From Bradyrhizobium sp. CCBAU 53340 (GTDB lineage Bacteria; Pseudomonadota; Alphaproteobacteria; Rhizobiales; Xanthobacteraceae): DNA of 64,000 nt. The notes beneath the pieces are model-generated. The model had not been told where the DNA came from and searched no databases. It was given only the letters and a program-made list of their open reading frames with translations. The DNA lies in NCBI RefSeq assembly GCF_015291645.1, contig NZ_CP030056.1, forward strand, positions 310,001 through 374,000, read 5' to 3'. Each line of letters begins with the position of its first letter. Position 1 is the stretch's first letter. Both the position numbers and the translations under genes were made by a program. This document shows positions 42,125 to 49,397 of the stretch, one piece after another.

Positions 42125-42994
42125 CTATGCCGTTATCCTCACTTCAACCCTGGTTCCGATGATCCTGACCGCGTGCGGCTGCAGTTGCACCTCAGGCGCG
42201 GTCAGGCATTCGCCACTGGCGAGGTCGTATCTGAACCCATGATAGGGACAGGTGATGATGCCGCCCTGCACCTCGCCATCATGGATCGGAAGGCCGAGAT
42301 GCGCGCAGGCATTCTCGAAACAGGAGATCGATTCCCCACTACGTGACAGGATGATCTTGCGTCCGCCCAATTCCATCGCGCGGACCAAGCCCTCCGGAAA
42401 ATCCGCCCAAGCTCCCGCCGGTATCCACTGTCCTTCCGCATTCAGCGCGAAGGGGCTGATGAACCGAACGCCGCCTTCGCTCGCCGCGGCCAGCCCCTTG
42501 ACCTGAATAACGTCGGTGATCTCGGGGCAGACATCCTGAAGCGCCTTCTTCACGCCGGCATGGAATGTCAGCGCCGAGGCGGGACAGCCGTCGCAGGCTC
42601 CCTTGAACCGAACCTCCACTGCCGGCGGGCGAACCGAGACGAGTTCGACATCCCCACCATGCGATTTCAGCATCGGCCGGACGCTTTCGAGTGCCTGCTC
42701 GACCCGCTCGTTGAGGGCCGCCCTCAAGAGGTTGTAGCGCCGCAGCACCGCGTAGACGAGCTCGTCCGAAGCTGCGCTCTTCATGGCGGCCAGCGCGGCG
42801 GGATCGGCCTTCAAGGCACGTATCAGGCGCCGGAACGCTTCCGCATTGAGCGCTTCGATCGCGATCTTGTAGGCGGAAACGACGCCCCGCTGCGTTTCAT
42901 CCCAGGTCGCCACGACCGTTTCCAACCGCTCGATATCGCCGACAAAGCCGGCGAGATCCTCCCGAAGTGTTGGTGTCGATTCGTGAGCGTTCAT
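42125..42994 (-). CDS. NifU-C/Rieske fusion protein, putative hydrogenase electron carrier
   Basis: This 289-residue protein has a helical N-terminal region, a NifU C-terminal-type domain with CDGCPAS (about residues 130-140) and a C-terminal Rieske domain with C-x-H (CAHLGLPIHDG) and C-x2-H (CPYHGF). The combination is known from group 1h/2a hydrogenase operons, where an analogous protein (HucE/HhyE in mycobacteria) is proposed to relay electrons towards the respiratory chain. The role here is by analogy. Confidence 0.88.
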   Translation of the reverse strand: MNAHESTPTLREDLAGFVGDIERLETVVATWDETQRGVVSAYKIAIEALNAEAFRRLIRALKADPAALAAMKSAASDELVYAVLRRYNLLRAALNERVEQALESVRPMLKSHGGDVELVSVRPPAVEVRFKGACDGCPASALTFHAGVKKALQDVCPEITDVIQVKGLAAASEGGVRFISPFALNAEGQWIPAGAWADFPEGLVRAMELGGRKIILSRSGESISCFENACAHLGLPIHDGEVQGGIITCPYHGFRYDLASGECLTAPEVQLQPHAVRIIGTRVEVRITA

Positions 42995-43018
42995 GCGATC
43001 TCGCGCCGGCCGCGCTCC

Positions 43019-43243
43019 TCACCTATAGCGGAGGTTTCGGAAGAGATAAGGCTGCAAGCCCCCACCAATTGCTGCTGCCAGGGCTGAAGCCGCCCATATC
43101 GGCGCCCCGACCAGCGTAAGAATGATGAGCAGCATGGCTGTGACCGCCACCCCGATCGCAATTTGCCGGTAAGCCTTGGCTGGGTCTGCGAAAAGCTTTC
43201 CGCGGAAGAACAACAAGATGGAGTTCTGTGTCATTGCCCACAT
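43019..43243 (-). CDS. Small membrane protein, 74 aa, hydrogenase operon
   Basis: The gene encodes 74 residues from the ATG at 43243, preceded by GAGGAAG; an alternative ATG is at 43234. It has one or two hydrophobic segments (IAIGVAVTAMLLIILTLVGAPIW, then AASALAAAIGGG written ASALAAAIGGGLQPYL) and a basic C terminus. No family is recognised. It sits next to another tiny membrane protein between the TPR gene and the NifU/Rieske gene, so it may anchor or channel quinone for the hydrogenase. Confidence 0.65.
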   Translation of the reverse strand: MWAMTQNSILLFFRGKLFADPAKAYRQIAIGVAVTAMLLIILTLVGAPIWAASALAAAIGGGLQPYLFRNLRYR

Positions 43244-43253
43244 GTCATCTTCC

Positions 43254-43469
43254 TCAAGCGATGATCGAAAGAGCGATAAGGCCGACGAAAACGCCGGCAA
43301 TTCCAGCCAACGGGCCGTAGAAACCACCGAGCAGCGCTGCGAGCTCATTTCCGAGCACTTTTCCGCCGACGATGAGGCCGCCGACCATTCCTCCTGCGAT
43401 TGATGCAATCATCGCCAGACCGAGACTTAAGGCGAATATTGCCGGAGTAAGTGACACGCTCATTTGCAA
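43254..43469 (-). CDS. Small Gly/Ala-rich membrane protein, 71 aa, hydrogenase operon
   Basis: This 71-residue protein is almost entirely hydrophobic, with Gly-rich helices (AMIASIAGGMVGGLIVGG and GPLAGIAGVFVGLIALSIIA) around a short polar turn. Two transmembrane helices are likely. No family is recognised. Its place in the operon, 10 bp before the 74-aa membrane protein, suggests a paired membrane component for docking the soluble hydrogenase, but that is inference. Confidence 0.65.
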   Translation of the reverse strand: MQMSVSLTPAIFALSLGLAMIASIAGGMVGGLIVGGKVLGNELAALLGGFYGPLAGIAGVFVGLIALSIIA

Positions 43470-43491
43470 GAACTCCTTCGATCCAGATTTG

Positions 43492-44586
43492 CTAGGAATG
43501 CAGGGTGGTAGGTCGATCGAGAAGCGCCGACAGCTCCATCAGCTCGCGCTCGATCTGCATGGAGGCCTCGCTGACGATCTGAGCGCGACCGGGATCTCCA
43601 TGGGCCAGGAATATTTCGCGCGCCTCTCTGTAATAGACGAGGGCCATTGAGAGATTGATGCCCCTGCCGGTTTCCGAGTTCGAGGCATGACCGGGCAGAT
43701 TCCACAGGCAGTTTGCCTTGTTCGAGATGGTGTTCGCGTACTCGATCGGCATCGTCTCGCGGGTGCGGACCTTAAGTGCCTCGTCATAGGCCTCAAGCGC
43801 GCGAAGATTATTCTCGAGCACGTGGCTCGAGGCGACATATTGGAGGGCATTGCCGAGGTTGTTCTGCAACATCGCGTATTCGACAGGATCATCGACGAGA
43901 GTCACGACTTTGAGCGCTTCCTCGAAGGCTTGAACAGCAAGAGCCTCTCGCATTTTGCCGCGCTGATCGGTCATCGGCATGGAGAGAAAGGCCGTCGCCA
44001 AATTGTTCTGAAGAATGGCGTACTCTTTGGGGTGGCTCGTTCGAGTGAAGGTACGAAGGGCGCGTTGATAGGCTGCTATCGCCTCAGAGATCTTTGCGCG
44101 GCCAACGGCAGCGAGGCTTTGGATGCACAGCCCGAGATTCATCTCGGCTTCCGCGGTTTCTTCAAGCGTTGCGAGTTGAGTGAGCTCTGGCATGATGGCT
44201 TCGAAGATGGACCGAGCGAGCTCGATTGACTTTGTGCCCTGCTCGGGCATCGCCTGCAGCGCCGTTGCTTTGCGCGCCAGAATACGAGATCGCAGCAAAG
44301 CCAGCTCACCGGGACAGACGGTCAGGGCTTTGTCGTAGAGTTCTATTGCGGAGTTGATCTCATCCGGCGACTTGGGCCTCGTTTGCAGCCCTATTCCGAT
44401 CTCCATGAGCATCTCGGCTCGCTCGGCCGGCGTAGCCGTCTCGGCCTCCGCTGCTTGCAAGGCTGCGCGTACCTGTTCGCTCAGAAGGCCTGCCGCCAAG
44501 GTGTCCTCCCGGACCGAGCGCTTGATTTGCCGCGCGTCATTGATGCGGATCAATCTTGCAGCCAAATTTTCAGTCTGTCTACTCAA
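43492..44586 (-). CDS. Tetratricopeptide-repeat protein of the hydrogenase operon
   Basis: This 364-residue helical protein has TPR-like units (INSAIELYDKALTVCP, ISEAIAAYQRALRTFTR, LQNNLATAFLSM, LQNNLGNALQYVA, LRALEAYDEALKV). No signal peptide is visible. TPR proteins accompany several group 1h hydrogenase clusters and probably serve as assembly or interaction platforms. It is followed by the two small membrane proteins. Confidence 0.85.
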   Translation of the reverse strand: MSRQTENLAARLIRINDARQIKRSVREDTLAAGLLSEQVRAALQAAEAETATPAERAEMLMEIGIGLQTRPKSPDEINSAIELYDKALTVCPGELALLRSRILARKATALQAMPEQGTKSIELARSIFEAIMPELTQLATLEETAEAEMNLGLCIQSLAAVGRAKISEAIAAYQRALRTFTRTSHPKEYAILQNNLATAFLSMPMTDQRGKMREALAVQAFEEALKVVTLVDDPVEYAMLQNNLGNALQYVASSHVLENNLRALEAYDEALKVRTRETMPIEYANTISNKANCLWNLPGHASNSETGRGINLSMALVYYREAREIFLAHGDPGRAQIVSEASMQIERELMELSALLDRPTTLHS

Positions 44587-44607
44587 TAAGCGAAATGTAA
44601 AGAAAGT

Positions 44608-44916
44608 TTACAAATCGAACGCATGCGCGATGATGAGAGCTTGGTCAGCGGAGGACCATTCGGCTGCGAACTCGCGGACGTCTATCGGGACATTGTGCTC
44701 GCTGAAGAAGTCGGGTGCATGCACCACGCGATCACCAGCGATGTTGCGCATCTTCAACAGATATCCACCGCCCGCCTGGTGACGGACTGGCAGGATGCAA
44801 AGATCGTTGTCTCGTCGGAGCAGGATGACGCATTGAAGGCCATCGAAGAAGCGTCTGCAGAGCGCGGCAGAAAAGTAGAGCGAGCCGTCTTTGATGGTGA
44901 CCGCAAGATTTGGCAT
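44608..44916 (-). CDS. Conserved-looking 102-aa protein, unknown, hydrogenase operon
   Basis: This 102-residue protein (MPNLAVTIKDGSLYFSAALC...) has no transmembrane segment and few cysteines. Its start shares a base with the stop of the maturation protease. Codon use and tight spacing support it as a real gene. I do not recognise the family. A mixed alpha/beta fold with a C-terminal SSADQALIIAHAFDL segment is all that can be said. Confidence 0.65.
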   Translation of the reverse strand: MPNLAVTIKDGSLYFSAALCRRFFDGLQCVILLRRDNDLCILPVRHQAGGGYLLKMRNIAGDRVVHAPDFFSEHNVPIDVREFAAEWSSADQALIIAHAFDL

Positions 44917-45398
44917 CAGCCCACCGGCACGGCCTCCTGGGGCGTTCGCAGCAACTCTTCGATCCTAGCGGCGACCTTCATGACCGCCTGCGATACACGA
45001 CAAGATAGCGACAGACCAAGATCGAGTTGCTCTGCCTCGATCAGAAATACGATGACATCGTCGGGAAACGCATCGCGAAATATCGCCTTTCCGGCGAAAA
45101 GTGCGTGCTCCCAGCGAAAGTCGTGCAGATTAAGTCCACCTCCATAAGGTTTGGTCAATTCGTGTCCTGGGACCTCGAAGATTGCGCCCGGCTCGGAGCC
45201 GGATCTGCAGGCATCGACGATAATCAGCGTTCGGCAGCCCCGCGCAGCGAACATCGCCGCCATCCCGTCGGTGCCAGCGTCGAGCAGACGAATGTCAGCA
45301 TTCTGTCCGAACCCCCGATCTTTGAGCTGCCCGAGAACAGCAAGACCGGCGCCGTCGTCGGAACGATTTGGATTTCCACAAGCAACCACGGCAATCAC
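44916..45398 (-). CDS. Hydrogenase maturation endopeptidase (HyaD/HupD family)
   Basis: This 160-residue member of the hydrogenase endopeptidase family has a nickel-sensing N terminus GNPNRSDDGAG (Asp), LLDAGTDG and IIVDACRSG. It would remove the C-terminal tail of the large subunit after the conserved His of DSCLVCTVH at 46182-47780. Family members are specific to one hydrogenase, which agrees with its place in the operon. Confidence 0.9.
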   Translation of the reverse strand: MIAVVACGNPNRSDDGAGLAVLGQLKDRGFGQNADIRLLDAGTDGMAAMFAARGCRTLIIVDACRSGSEPGAIFEVPGHELTKPYGGGLNLHDFRWEHALFAGKAIFRDAFPDDVIVFLIEAEQLDLGLSLSCRVSQAVMKVAARIEELLRTPQEAVPVG

Positions 45399-45422
45399 GG
45401 CGTGCCCTTTCCATGAGGCGCA

Positions 45423-45740
45423 TCAGATGCGCCAGAGCTTACAGGACCAATCGGGTTCGACCGGCACATTCAGTTCCGGCAGCTCGCAGAAGCGCTGGTG
45501 CACCTTGTAGTACATGCAAGTTTCGCAAAGCTGCGTAATGCCGGCGTGCTCAATCGGATATGAGGTAAACCCCGCGAGCTTGAGCTTAGCCTCCAGATCA
45601 TCGCCTGCAAGGCGAAGGTCGCAGACAAGCCGCTGAACTTGCTCATGGCTGTCTGCGCGCGGATACACGTCCGTGGCAAGACCAGAGGTCAGGAGACCGA
45701 TGATGCGGGAACGTAAGCTTTCATCGCTGGCGGAGGCCAT
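45423..45740 (-). CDS. Four-Cys protein B, 105 aa (tandem paralogue)
   Basis: This 105-residue protein has a helical N-terminal half and a C-terminal motif C-x2-C-x9-C-x14-C ending in LWRI (CETCMYYKVHQRFC, ELPELNVPVEPDWSCKLWRI). The spacing recalls HiPIP-type [4Fe-4S] sites. It is a clear paralogue of the next gene upstream. It could be an electron-transfer protein or a metal chaperone for the hydrogenase. Confidence 0.75.
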   Translation of the reverse strand: MASASDESLRSRIIGLLTSGLATDVYPRADSHEQVQRLVCDLRLAGDDLEAKLKLAGFTSYPIEHAGITQLCETCMYYKVHQRFCELPELNVPVEPDWSCKLWRI

Positions 45741-45762
45741 GACGAGCGCCTCGGGTGAGAAG

Positions 45763-46074
45763 CTAGATGCGCCATAGCCGGCACCACCAGTCCGGCTCGA
45801 CAGGCACAGACAGCTCTGGCAGATCGCACCATTTGCGGTGCACGAGATAGTACATGCATTCCAGGCAGCGTTGCCTGTCAGGTCCGTAAGGATGGTCGAG
45901 GAACCCCGAGATCACGAGTTTGGCCTTGAGGTCCTTCGTATCGAGCTGACGCAGCTGCAGCAAAATTTCCGCAAATTCCTTGTCCGTCTCGGGAAAGGGC
46001 TCGACTTGCGTTTCGAGCCCATCCGCAAGCATATCGGCGATGGCTTTCAGGGTAGCCCCGTTTTCGGACGCCAT
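45763..46074 (-). CDS. Four-Cys protein A, 103 aa (tandem paralogue)
   Basis: The gene encodes 103 residues from the ATG at 46074; a longer frame to 46137 is possible. The C-terminal motif CLECMYYLVHRKWC with PELSVPVEPDWWCRLWRI matches protein B (45423-45740) in spacing and in most residues, while the N-terminal halves differ more. It lies directly downstream of the large-subunit gene. Four conserved Cys suggest a metal or [4Fe-4S] site. No named family is recognised. Confidence 0.75.
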   Translation of the reverse strand: MASENGATLKAIADMLADGLETQVEPFPETDKEFAEILLQLRQLDTKDLKAKLVISGFLDHPYGPDRQRCLECMYYLVHRKWCDLPELSVPVEPDWWCRLWRI

Positions 46075-46181
46075 TGTGCGACGCGCCTTTTGACGTAGTG
46101 ATCCACCGTGGTTCGCTCGGCCTGCGAGAATGACCAAACGAAGCCTGTTGATGCAATCCAGTGACTCGAGCGAGTTTGCGG

Positions 46182-47780
46182 TCAGGCTGTTCTAAAGCGC
46201 GCCAGTTCCTCTCCTGTCTTTGCGTCGTGCGCGTGGACCGTGCAAACCAAGCACGAATCATAGGAGCGGCAGACATGGCCGACTTCAACGGGATCGCTCG
46301 GATCCTTGATAGGCGAGCCGATCAAGGCCTGCTCCATCGGTCCTCGGGTGCCGTCCGCCGCCCGCGGTCCAACATTCCAGGTAGTCGGCGCAATGATCTG
46401 GTAGTTCTTGATCTTGCCGTCCTTGACGTCGATCCAATGGCACAGCGCTCCTCGGATTGCCTCTGTGGCGCCCCAGCCGCGCCCGTCGCGCTCGTTGGGC
46501 TTGATATACCACGGGTCGTTCAGCCGAAACTCACGAAGCGCGTGTTCAGCTTGCCGGTATAACTTGACACCTTCGTGCATGCGGGCGAAGTGCCTGAGCA
46601 TGACGCTGGCGCCCCCCAGCTTCTTGTACATATCAAGGACCAGCGGATCGTAATGTTGCCAGCTCTCGCCGTGCTTGCCGCCTGCGATCAGCTGCCGCGA
46701 TAGCGGCCCAGCTTCGAGCCGGCCGCTTTCATCGTGACACACGGCGGTGGCCCAGGAATACTTTCCACCCATGTCGACGGCGTTCTTCTGGGTCGGTACA
46801 GTCTTGCGGTCAAACGGATGCAGCCCACCCGGCTCATCGTACCAAGCATGGGCTGTGTCTTCGCGCGTAAAGTTCTGGTCCATGAGCTTGAACGTATCGC
46901 TACGGCCATCGTAGACGCCGCTCTTCATGATGACCGCGGCGTTGCGGCCTTCGATCGTCGGTTTCTGATACTTGTCCTCGTGGGGAAGGTATCCCCAGGA
47001 CACGAAGCGGCCGTGACCTTGACCATACTTGTCCATGCCGCAATCGATGCTCATCCGCCAGAACATGCCCAGATCAGAATTGGCGTGGTGCGGCGTTTCA
47101 TCAAGCCAGGCCATGAAATCGTCATAGCTTTTGATTTGTTCGTACCGCTCGAGCGAGCAGCCTAGCCATATCTTTTCCATCCATTCGCGGCGGAAATACT
47201 CGAGGATCGACCAGGCGCGCGTCACGTCGGTGAGCGTCGGGGCACACATCACCCCGCCCGGTACCATGTAGCTCGAGTGGGGCCATTGCCCGCCCAGCAG
47301 AGCATAGATTTCGACGGGCTTGCCAGAAATCGTCACGCCGATTTCGTAATTTGCGCCGGTGAAGGGAGCGTAGCGCCTCACCGCCTCTTTATAATATTTC
47401 GAGCTCGAATAATTCTTGTGAGTGTAGTCGATCATGAAGAGCCCGTAGTGATGGCGCGGAAGGCTCTGCAGACTCTCGACGAGCTGGCCGAGATTTCGGG
47501 CCAGGATGGCGTTGCGTGGCACCTCGGTCTGCCAGGCCGTATCGAGCGCCCATGCGGCGCAGGTCAGATGCGAGGCGCCGCAAATGCCGCAGGCGCGCGG
47601 TGTGACAACGAGGCCGGCTTGGGGATCCTTGTCACGCAGAATGATTTCGAAACCGCGAAACAGCTCCGCTTGGGTCCAGGCGTCGACCACGACCCCATCC
47701 TGGATGTTGACACGCACGTCGAGATCGCCTTCGACCCGGCCGACCGGCGAAATGTCCAGAGTTTGCACTGCGCTTGGCAT
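46182..47780 (-). CDS. hhyL: [NiFe]-hydrogenase large subunit, group 1h
   Basis: The gene encodes 532 residues from the ATG at 47780. It begins LDISPVGRVEGDLDV. The L1 motif is TPRACGICGASH and the L2 motif is DSCLVCTVH, with Ser where most uptake enzymes have Pro; both are typical of group 1h (formerly group 5, actinobacterial type). A 16-residue tail (AHDAKTGEELARFRTA) follows His and should be cleaved by the protease at 44916-45398. The protein holds the NiFe(CN)2CO site. Known relatives in Ralstonia, Streptomyces and Mycobacterium tolerate O2 and several oxidise atmospheric H2. Confidence 0.95.
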   Translation of the reverse strand: MPSAVQTLDISPVGRVEGDLDVRVNIQDGVVVDAWTQAELFRGFEIILRDKDPQAGLVVTPRACGICGASHLTCAAWALDTAWQTEVPRNAILARNLGQLVESLQSLPRHHYGLFMIDYTHKNYSSSKYYKEAVRRYAPFTGANYEIGVTISGKPVEIYALLGGQWPHSSYMVPGGVMCAPTLTDVTRAWSILEYFRREWMEKIWLGCSLERYEQIKSYDDFMAWLDETPHHANSDLGMFWRMSIDCGMDKYGQGHGRFVSWGYLPHEDKYQKPTIEGRNAAVIMKSGVYDGRSDTFKLMDQNFTREDTAHAWYDEPGGLHPFDRKTVPTQKNAVDMGGKYSWATAVCHDESGRLEAGPLSRQLIAGGKHGESWQHYDPLVLDMYKKLGGASVMLRHFARMHEGVKLYRQAEHALREFRLNDPWYIKPNERDGRGWGATEAIRGALCHWIDVKDGKIKNYQIIAPTTWNVGPRAADGTRGPMEQALIGSPIKDPSDPVEVGHVCRSYDSCLVCTVHAHDAKTGEELARFRTA

Positions 47781-47837
47781 GTGAATCGGTTCCTGATGAC
47801 TGATGGTTGAGCGACAGGTCTGTGAGCAGGACACTCG

Positions 47838-48800
47838 TCAGACGACGAAGATGTCTTCCTCGGCCCATGCTGGTGAGGCGGCTTTCGCGGCCGCGGTCAG
47901 CTTGACGTAACCGGCTTTGTCAACGCCGGACGGCAGATCCTTGGGCACGCCCATCAGAGTCTGGGTCTTGAATACCGTCCCGGGGGCCAGCTCAAAGAAC
48001 GGAAATTCCGGCTCGGTACAGCCCATGCACGGCATGCCTGCTCGGGTCTTCGACGATTGCCGATTCCAGAGAATGCGGTTGCAGGGTGAATGCGTCATCG
48101 GTCCACGGCAGCCGAGATCGTAGAACAGGCACCCCTTTCGCTGGCCATATTCCGTGGCTGAGACCTTATAGGCAAAATGCATGTTCCGCGTACAGCCGGT
48201 CTGGGTGAAGCTCGTGAAAAACGTCTTTGGGCGTTGAAACTCGTCGAGCGAGAGTTCAGCACCTCTGCCGGTCGCCACCGCGACGACAATTTGCGTGATC
48301 CAATCCGGATGGGCTGGGCATCCCGGTATGTTGATGACGGGCAAGCCTGCCTTTGATCGGTAGCTTGTGCCGAGATAGCCACCTTGCTGACGTTTGAGAA
48401 ATTGTAGTCCTTGGCTTTCTGACGGATTGGGAGCAGTCGCGGGAATACCGCCATATGTTGCACAGTCGCCAATCGCGACAGTATAGCCGGCGACCTTGGC
48501 AAGATCGGTGACCCAATCTTTCATCGGGCGGCCCGCAAAGCGATTCCATTCGCCAGTGCCATTCGGCGCGTTGACCACCGTGCCCTCGAACACGAAAATA
48601 TCGAGCGGCATCTGTCCTGATGTCAGCGCGTTGAGAAGCTTCTTCAGATTCTCGCCGAGCTCAAGGCCGAGCGATGGGTGCCATAGGACGTTGATGCCGA
48701 AATCTGTGACGAGATCACAGGCGCTTGGCTCCTCGGCATTGAGAAACGACATCGTGTTGCCGGAGCACGCTCCCCCCTGGAGCCAAAGAAGATTAGTCAT
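47838..48800 (-). CDS. hhyS: [NiFe]-hydrogenase small subunit, group 1h
   Basis: This 320-residue protein starts directly with NLLWLQGGACSGNTMSFLNA and has no Tat signal, so the enzyme is cytoplasmic. The first cluster segment is C-x2-N, not C-x2-C as in membrane-bound uptake enzymes; group 1h enzymes are known to use three Cys and one Asp at the proximal cluster. GDCATYGGIPA, NIPGCPAHPDW and TRAGMPCMGCTEPEFPF supply other ligands. GGAGG lies 7 bp upstream. It is the first gene of the operon, 45 nt from the predicted sigma-54 start. Confidence 0.95.
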   Translation of the reverse strand: MTNLLWLQGGACSGNTMSFLNAEEPSACDLVTDFGINVLWHPSLGLELGENLKKLLNALTSGQMPLDIFVFEGTVVNAPNGTGEWNRFAGRPMKDWVTDLAKVAGYTVAIGDCATYGGIPATAPNPSESQGLQFLKRQQGGYLGTSYRSKAGLPVINIPGCPAHPDWITQIVVAVATGRGAELSLDEFQRPKTFFTSFTQTGCTRNMHFAYKVSATEYGQRKGCLFYDLGCRGPMTHSPCNRILWNRQSSKTRAGMPCMGCTEPEFPFFELAPGTVFKTQTLMGVPKDLPSGVDKAGYVKLTAAAKAASPAWAEEDIFVV

Positions 48801-48855
48801 CTATTTCCTCCACCAAATCAGACGCGCTGGCATGGCATCTTTGTCGGAAGGAGGT

Positions 48856-48871
48856 AGCAAGGACCATGCCG
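48856..48871 (-). promoter_or_regulatory. Sigma-54 (-24/-12) promoter of the hydrogenase operon
   Basis: The minus strand reads CGGCAT-GGTCC-TTGCT, matching TGGCAC-N5-TTGCW at all but two positions, with exact GG-to-GC spacing. Transcription would begin near 48845, leaving a 45-nt leader with a good Shine-Dalgarno. A sigma-54 activator gene lies about 0.5 kb upstream. Confidence 0.75.
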
Positions 48872-48959
48872 AGCGGCTCGTACCTTGCAATTTTCAAAAA
48901 GCTCAAGGATTCTAAGCGTCAGCTGACTTCGCAGGGCGATCTACGGTGTGTGACGCCGC

Positions 48960-48982
48960 GCATACTAAGTTTGCTATGCATA
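48960..48982. promoter_or_regulatory. Candidate activator-binding site (repeated GCATAC elements)
   Basis: GCATA at 48960-48964 is inverted as TATGC at 48975-48979, and GCATA recurs at 48978-48982. The centre is about 125 bp upstream of the predicted sigma-54 start, where enhancer-binding proteins usually bind. It is inferred from position and symmetry. Confidence 0.35.
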
Positions 48983-49142
48983 CCAGCTTGTCAATGTAAG
49001 CAATGATCGTTGCAGCGCATCAAATATTGCAAGGGTTGGCATTAGTCCTTGTTACGGGGTGACGGTGCCCAAAGCTCCTTCCCTGAGGCAGGCTGAAGTA
49101 TCGCTCGTTCGGTGCTGATTTTTTGAAGACGAGCAGCGGTAC

Positions 49143-49397
49143 TCAGCCGTGACGATTGCCACATGCAGGACAATCGACCTCGAGCAGATAACCGTACCAG
49201 ATGCCCTCGCAGCGGCTGCACCAATGTCCAGTCAATTGGCGCTCCGGCAGACCGAGCCTTCTGGAAAGCAGGCTCAGCCCGAGATCCTTTGCTGGCGTCC
49301 TGCGAGCAGGCGAAACTCGCGACTGGGGGAAGCGCACCAGGTTGGGTGAGGGATCCCTCTTAAACTGATCTTCGTTGCGTACCATCGGCTGTCTCAC
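49143..49397 (-). CDS. Small zinc-ribbon-like protein, 80-84 aa, downstream of the activator
   Basis: The C terminus has two CxxC pairs (CSRCEGIWYGYLLEVDCPAC). The N-terminal half is Arg/Pro-rich. A GTG at 49397 overlaps the activator stop (GTGA), while an ATG lies at 49385, so 84 or 80 residues. It is probably cotranscribed with the sigma-54 activator. It could be a small DNA- or protein-binding accessory; no family is recognised. Confidence 0.65.
   Translation of the reverse strand: MRQPMVRNEDQFKRDPSPNLVRFPQSRVSPARRTPAKDLGLSLLSRRLGLPERQLTGHWCSRCEGIWYGYLLEVDCPACGNRHG

Noticed and set aside
49010..49030. IHF site (GCATCAAATATTGC) upstream of the hydrogenase promoter
   Set aside because: The spacing between ATCAA and TTG is one base short of the IHF consensus, and it lies upstream of, not between, the candidate activator site and promoter.
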